Positions 42,631 through 46,371 of a stretch of DNA of 46,371 nucleotides are shown in pieces. How positions within the stretch are numbered: position 1 is the stretch's first letter; each line of letters starts with the position of its first letter. Origin of the DNA: an uncultured Rheinheimera sp. (GTDB lineage: Bacteria; Pseudomonadota; Gammaproteobacteria; Enterobacterales; Alteromonadaceae). The position numbers and the translations under genes were made by a program. The notes under the pieces were generated by a model that worked only from the letters and a program-made list of their open reading frames with translations, had not been told where the DNA came from and did no database searches. The DNA lies in NCBI GenBank assembly GCA_943913835.1, contig CALTZU010000011.1:1-46371 (forward strand). Reading direction: 5' to 3'.

Positions 42631-43726
42631 GCAGATGCAAAAGCAAAAAACAGCGCTGATTATGGCTGGCGGTACAGGCGGGCATATATTCCCGGCTAAG
42701 GCAGTAGCAGAACTCTTGACTCAACAAGGCTGGACCATTCATTGGTTAGGCACTGCCGATCGGATGGAAGCGACTTTAGTACCGCAGTTTGGTTTCCCCT
42801 TCCATAGCATTGCTGTGGCTGGTTTACGCGGTAAAGGTTTAAAAAGTTTAATGAAAGCGCCGCTGATGTTATGGCGCTCTATTAGTCAGGCCCGCGCTTT
42901 AGTGCAGCAACTCAATCCGGAACTGGTGGTAGGTTTTGGTGGTTATGCCAGTGGCCCTGGCGGTTTAGCCGCCTGGTTAGCGGGTAAACCTTTGATAGTG
43001 CATGAGCAAAATGCAGTAGCAGGCACCACCAACAGATTATTGTCCCGCATTGCCAAAAAAGTCTTAGTGGCTTTTCCACAGGCCTTTGCCGATCGCAAGG
43101 ACAGACTGGTGGTGGGCAATCCGGTACGTGCTGAAGTGCTGGCTGTGTCTAGGCAAAAACAACTGCAGGCGCCAACACAACAGCTAAAAGTATTAGTAGT
43201 AGGCGGCAGTTTAGGGGCGCAGGTGTTTAACCAGCAATTACCTGCTTTGTTTGCTCAGGCGTCACGTTTTGGTGCGCTGGAAGTGCGGCATCAGACGGGA
43301 AAAGCCATGGAGCAGCAAGTGCAACAGGCTTATGCCGCTTTGCCTGAATTAAACGCCAGTGCCAGCGCTTTTATTGAAGACATGGCTGCTGCTTATACCT
43401 GGGCTGATCTGGTGATTTGTCGCGCCGGAGCTTTAACAGTCTCTGAAGTGGCTTGTGCCGGTGTGGCGGCTGTCTTTGTGCCTTTGCCGTCCGCTATTGA
43501 TGATCATCAGACGGCGAATGCCAGCTGGTTAGTGCAAAAACAAGGGGCAGTGTTGCTGCCGCAAAGCGAATTCAGTAAAGGTGCTTTGTTGCCTTTACTC
43601 CAGTCCTGGTTACAGGACAAAAGTGCACTGCGTCACTTGGCAAATAATGCCCGCAGAACAGCAATAGATGATGCCGCAGAACAAGTAGTGAGAGTCTGTG
43701 GTGAAGTAACAGGTATGGCTAAATGA
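42623..43726 (+). CDS. murG: UDP-GlcNAc transferase MurG
   Basis: About 367 residues from the ATG at 42623, which has a GGAGG box 5 bases upstream; the frame opens at 42602. The N-terminal G-loop ALIMAGGTGGHIFPA, VVGFGGYASGPG, IVHEQNAVAGTTN, VVGGSLGAQVFN and the UDP-GlcNAc site region ICRAGALTVSE are typical. It converts lipid I to lipid II on the inner face of the membrane. Confidence 0.97.
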   Translation: MPKQMQKQKTALIMAGGTGGHIFPAKAVAELLTQQGWTIHWLGTADRMEATLVPQFGFPFHSIAVAGLRGKGLKSLMKAPLMLWRSISQARALVQQLNPELVVGFGGYASGPGGLAAWLAGKPLIVHEQNAVAGTTNRLLSRIAKKVLVAFPQAFADRKDRLVVGNPVRAEVLAVSRQKQLQAPTQQLKVLVVGGSLGAQVFNQQLPALFAQASRFGALEVRHQTGKAMEQQVQQAYAALPELNASASAFIEDMAAAYTWADLVICRAGALTVSEVACAGVAAVFVPLPSAIDDHQTANASWLVQKQGAVLLPQSEFSKGALLPLLQSWLQDKSALRHLANNARRTAIDDAAEQVVRVCGEVTGMAK

Positions 43727-45165
43727 GCAACCAACAAAATAAAAATGCAATGCGCAGGGTAGAGCGGATCCATTTCGTCGGGATCGGCGGCGCTGGTATG
43801 GGTGGTATTGCTGAAGTATTAGTCAATGAAGGTTATAAAGTATCAGGTTCAGATATAGCGCCCAACCCTGTGGTCGACCGTCTTGCTGCTTTAGGGGCCT
43901 GTATCGTGATTGGTCATAAAGCTGAGAATATCGAAGGCGCCAGTGTAGTAGTGGTTTCCAGCGCTATTAAAACCGATAACCCTGAAGTAGCTGCCGCTAT
44001 TGAGCACCGTATACCAGTGGTGCGCCGTGCTGAAATGCTGGCGGAGTTAATGCGGTTTCGTCATGGTATAGCTATAGCTGGTACTCATGGTAAAACTACC
44101 ACTACCAGTTTAATAGCTTCTATTTTTGCCGAAGCTGGCACTGACCCTACTTTTGTGATTGGCGGCTTATTAAACTCTGCCGGCACCAACGCCCGTTTAG
44201 GCGCTGGTCGTTATTTAATTGCCGAAGCCGACGAAAGTGACGCCTCTTTCCTGCATTTGCAACCAATGGCCTCTGTGATCACCAATATCGAAGCTGATCA
44301 TATGGAAACCTATCAGGGTGACTTTGAAAAAATGAAAGCCACTTACCTGGAGTTTTGCCATAACCTGCCATTTTATGGGGTCGCTGTGATGTGTATCGAC
44401 GACGCCGTAGTGCGTGAGTTGATACCGCAGATCGGCCGTTTTGTTATTACCTATGGCTTCAGTGAAGATGCAGATTATGTCATCAGTAACTTCAGCCAAA
44501 GTGGTACTCAAAGCCACTTTGTTATCACAGATAAAGCCGGTGTAGTCAGCGAAATAGAACTGAATTTAGCGGGCCGTCACAATGCTCTGAATGCCACTGC
44601 GGCTTTTGCGGTAGCAAAAGACGAGGGCATAGCAACGGAAGCCATTTTGGCTGCGCTGAAAAAATTTGAAGGCATAGGCCGGCGTTTTGAGCAATACGGT
44701 GAGTTTGAGACTGGCCGTGGCAAAGTGCTGCTGGTTGATGATTATGGTCACCACCCAAGCGAAGTGGCAGCCACTTTAGCTGCTGCGCGCAATGCCTGGC
44801 CGGAACGCCGGATTGTGATGGCTTATCAGCCACACAGGTACACCAGAACCCGTGATTTGTATGAGGACTTTGCTAAGGTGCTGTCCTCTGTTGATTTATT
44901 GTTATTGCTGGAAGTATACGGAGCAGGTGAAGCCGTTATTCCTGGGGCAGACAGCCGCAGTTTATGTCGCTCTATTCGCGCCCGTGGTCAGCTTGATCCT
45001 ATTTATGTGGCCACTCCTGCCGACTTGCCTGCAGCTTTAGCCGACGTACTGCAGGACGGTGATGTGTTACTGACCCAGGGGGCTGGCAATATAGGTGCGC
45101 TGGCCAAGCAACTGGCGGCGGCTAAATTAGCAATTTCTGCATTAAAACCAAACGAGGGAGCTTGA
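43723..45165 (+). CDS. murC: UDP-MurNAc:L-alanine ligase MurC
   Basis: A 480-residue Mur ligase: IHFVGIGGAGMGGIAEVL, P-loop IAGTHGKTTTTSL, EADESDASFLHL, NIEADHMETY and the C-terminal LVDDYGHHPSEVAATL and YQPHRYTRT motifs identify MurC. It performs the first amino-acid addition of the pathway. The start overlaps murG by 4 bases. Confidence 0.97.
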   Translation: MSNQQNKNAMRRVERIHFVGIGGAGMGGIAEVLVNEGYKVSGSDIAPNPVVDRLAALGACIVIGHKAENIEGASVVVVSSAIKTDNPEVAAAIEHRIPVVRRAEMLAELMRFRHGIAIAGTHGKTTTTSLIASIFAEAGTDPTFVIGGLLNSAGTNARLGAGRYLIAEADESDASFLHLQPMASVITNIEADHMETYQGDFEKMKATYLEFCHNLPFYGVAVMCIDDAVVRELIPQIGRFVITYGFSEDADYVISNFSQSGTQSHFVITDKAGVVSEIELNLAGRHNALNATAAFAVAKDEGIATEAILAALKKFEGIGRRFEQYGEFETGRGKVLLVDDYGHHPSEVAATLAAARNAWPERRIVMAYQPHRYTRTRDLYEDFAKVLSSVDLLLLLEVYGAGEAVIPGADSRSLCRSIRARGQLDPIYVATPADLPAALADVLQDGDVLLTQGAGNIGALAKQLAAAKLAISALKPNEGA

Positions 45166-45168
45166 AGT

Positions 45169-46083
45169 ATGAGCAGCAAATTTGGCAAAGTAGCTGTACT
45201 GCTGGGGGGAACCTCAGCTGAACGCGACGTATCGTTACGTTCAGGCGCTGCCGTGTTAGCGGCTTTGCAAAAGCAAGGTGTCGACGCCCATGCTTTTGAC
45301 CCAAAGGAACAGCCATTAAGTGCTTTGATTTCTGCTGGTTTTGACCGTGTATTTATAGTTCTGCATGGCCGTGGTGGTGAAGACGGTACTATGCAGGGGG
45401 CCTTGCAGTTAATGGGCTTGCCTTACACTGGCAGCCGCGTCTTAGGTTCAGCTTTGGCGATGGATAAAATCCGTTGCAAATGGCTGTTTCAGGCTCAGGG
45501 GCTGCCTACGGCAAAATTTTTAGTGGCGCAAGCTGGGAAACAACTGAATTATCAGGATATTTTGCAGCAATTAGCTGGTAAAGTGATGGTGAAACCAGCT
45601 AATGAAGGTTCCAGCATCGGCATGAGTGCAGCGAGCACTGCTGAAGAACTGGAACAAGCCTTAGCGCTGGCTTTTAAGTACGATACGGATGTACTGGTTG
45701 AACAGTGGATCCAGGGCCGCGAATTTACAGTGACAGTATTAAACGGTAAGGCGTTGCCAGTAGTTGAAATGCGTACACCCCGCTCTTTTTATGATTATGA
45801 AGCCAAGTATCAGTCCAATAGCACAGAATACCTTTGTCCTGCGCCTTTAACTGCCGATCAGACTGCTGTGTTACAACAGGCCGCTGCCGCAGCTTTTACT
45901 GCAGTAGGTGCATCAGGCTGGGGGCGCGTTGACGCCATGTTGGACGAGCAGGGCAACTTTTATCTGCTGGAAGTCAATACTGTGCCGGGTATGACGGAGA
46001 AGTCTTTGGTACCTATGGCGGCTAAAGCAGCGGGTTTAACTTTTGAGCAGTTAGTTTTACAGATTTTAGAACAGACCTTATGA
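45169..46083 (+). CDS. ddlB: D-alanine:D-alanine ligase
   Basis: A 304-residue ATP-grasp enzyme: VAVLLGGTSAERDVSLRSG, VFIVLHGRGGEDGTMQG, PYTGSRVLGSALAMDK, VKPANEGSSIGMS and the C-terminal LLEVNTVPGMTEKSLVPMAA. Length and its place between murC and ftsQ match DdlB. It supplies the dipeptide that MurF uses. The stop overlaps the ftsQ start. Confidence 0.96.
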   Translation: MSSKFGKVAVLLGGTSAERDVSLRSGAAVLAALQKQGVDAHAFDPKEQPLSALISAGFDRVFIVLHGRGGEDGTMQGALQLMGLPYTGSRVLGSALAMDKIRCKWLFQAQGLPTAKFLVAQAGKQLNYQDILQQLAGKVMVKPANEGSSIGMSAASTAEELEQALALAFKYDTDVLVEQWIQGREFTVTVLNGKALPVVEMRTPRSFYDYEAKYQSNSTEYLCPAPLTADQTAVLQQAAAAAFTAVGASGWGRVDAMLDEQGNFYLLEVNTVPGMTEKSLVPMAAKAAGLTFEQLVLQILEQTL

Positions 46084-46371
46084 CAAAAAATGGCAAGACA
46101 GTTACAACACCAATTAACAAAGCCTTCTGGGCTGGTGTACTGTTTTTCTGTTTTTCCGTTTGGTTTGTCTGCTGGCTGGGGTATCAGATCTGGCTTTGGA
46201 GTCAGGATCAACAAAGTGCCCCTATCCAGCAGGTGAAGGTGTATGGCGATTTTTCCCAGATCCAGCCTGCAGGTTTAAATCAAAAACTGCAGCAACAGTA
46301 TCTGGGTAACTTTTTCAATTTGAACGTGGATCAGGTGCAGCTGTTTCTGCAGCAACAACCCTGGGTAGCTC
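46080..46371 (+). CDS. ftsQ: Cell division protein FtsQ, 3' truncated by window edge
   Basis: The ATG at 46080 overlaps the ddlB TGA and the frame stays open to the window end (97 codons). A short cytoplasmic tail is followed by a membrane helix (about residues 16-40, AFWAGVLFFCFSVWFVCWLG) and the beginning of a POTRA domain (IQQVKVYGDFSQIQPAGLNQKL, ending FLQQQPWVA). FtsQ anchors the FtsL-FtsB complex at the septum. The residue pattern and position are both typical. Confidence 0.93.
   Translation, partial: MTKNGKTVTTPINKAFWAGVLFFCFSVWFVCWLGYQIWLWSQDQQSAPIQQVKVYGDFSQIQPAGLNQKLQQQYLGNFFNLNVDQVQLFLQQQPWVA

Overview
The window looks like a chromosomal segment of an aquatic gammaproteobacterium of the Rheinheimera/Alishewanella type. 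I infer this from the protein style, the many TonB-dependent receptors, the gene orders lpoA-yraN-diaA-dolP and rnpB-mraZ-dcw, and the moderate GC content. No plasmid, prophage, transposase or CRISPR array is visible.

Layout. (1) 1-6505 is an alpha-glucoside locus: a GH65 phosphorylase cut by the left edge, beta-phosphoglucomutase, a LacI-family regulator and a TonB receptor. Two near-palindromic LacI-type operators lie before the receptor. (2) 6506-6870 holds a nested hairpin repeat and a terminator. (3) 6871-11127 holds an orphan protein resembling one domain of malate synthase G, a divergent XRE/RamB-like regulator, and a catecholate-siderophore-type receptor. (4) 11369-19574 is mostly housekeeping: pyrC, a CHASE-PAS histidine kinase with a DUF599 membrane protein, dolP, diaA, yraN, lpoA and rsmI. 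(5) 19728-29554 is an accessory locus: a GntR/UTRA regulator, a TonB receptor, a lipoprotein phosphodiesterase with glycan-binding-type C-terminal domains, an AllA-like cupin, a HAD-IB phosphatase, a PhnY/TmpA-like 2-oxoglutarate dioxygenase, a DUF5690 transporter and a PhnZ/TmpB-like HD diiron oxygenase. (6) 29754-30110 is RNase P RNA, followed by a chromate transporter and a flavin reductase. (7) 32625-46371 is the division and cell-wall cluster mraZ-rsmH-ftsL-ftsI-murE-murF-mraY-murD-ftsW-murG-murC-ddlB-ftsQ, with ftsQ cut by the right edge.

The most interesting part is region 5. The HD protein keeps every diiron ligand and several phosphonate-contacting residues that I recall for PhnZ, at almost the same residue numbers. 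The dioxygenase carries the HQDxPAY signature of the PhnY/TmpA type. A motif of the form TGGT-N4-CCA occurs before the receptor operon (20573-20584) and twice between the transporter and HD genes (28866-28877, 28954-28965), so the two transcription units probably form one GntR regulon. I propose an oxidative carbon-phosphorus cleavage system fed by an outer-membrane receptor and a surface or periplasmic phosphodiesterase. It might release a phosphonate or phospho-headgroup from a glycan or lipid ester. The cupin, HAD enzyme and transporter are not part of the characterised PhnY-PhnZ or TmpA-TmpB pairs. The whole cassette sits between rsmI and rnpB and is bounded on both sides by copies of the same short palindromic repeat.
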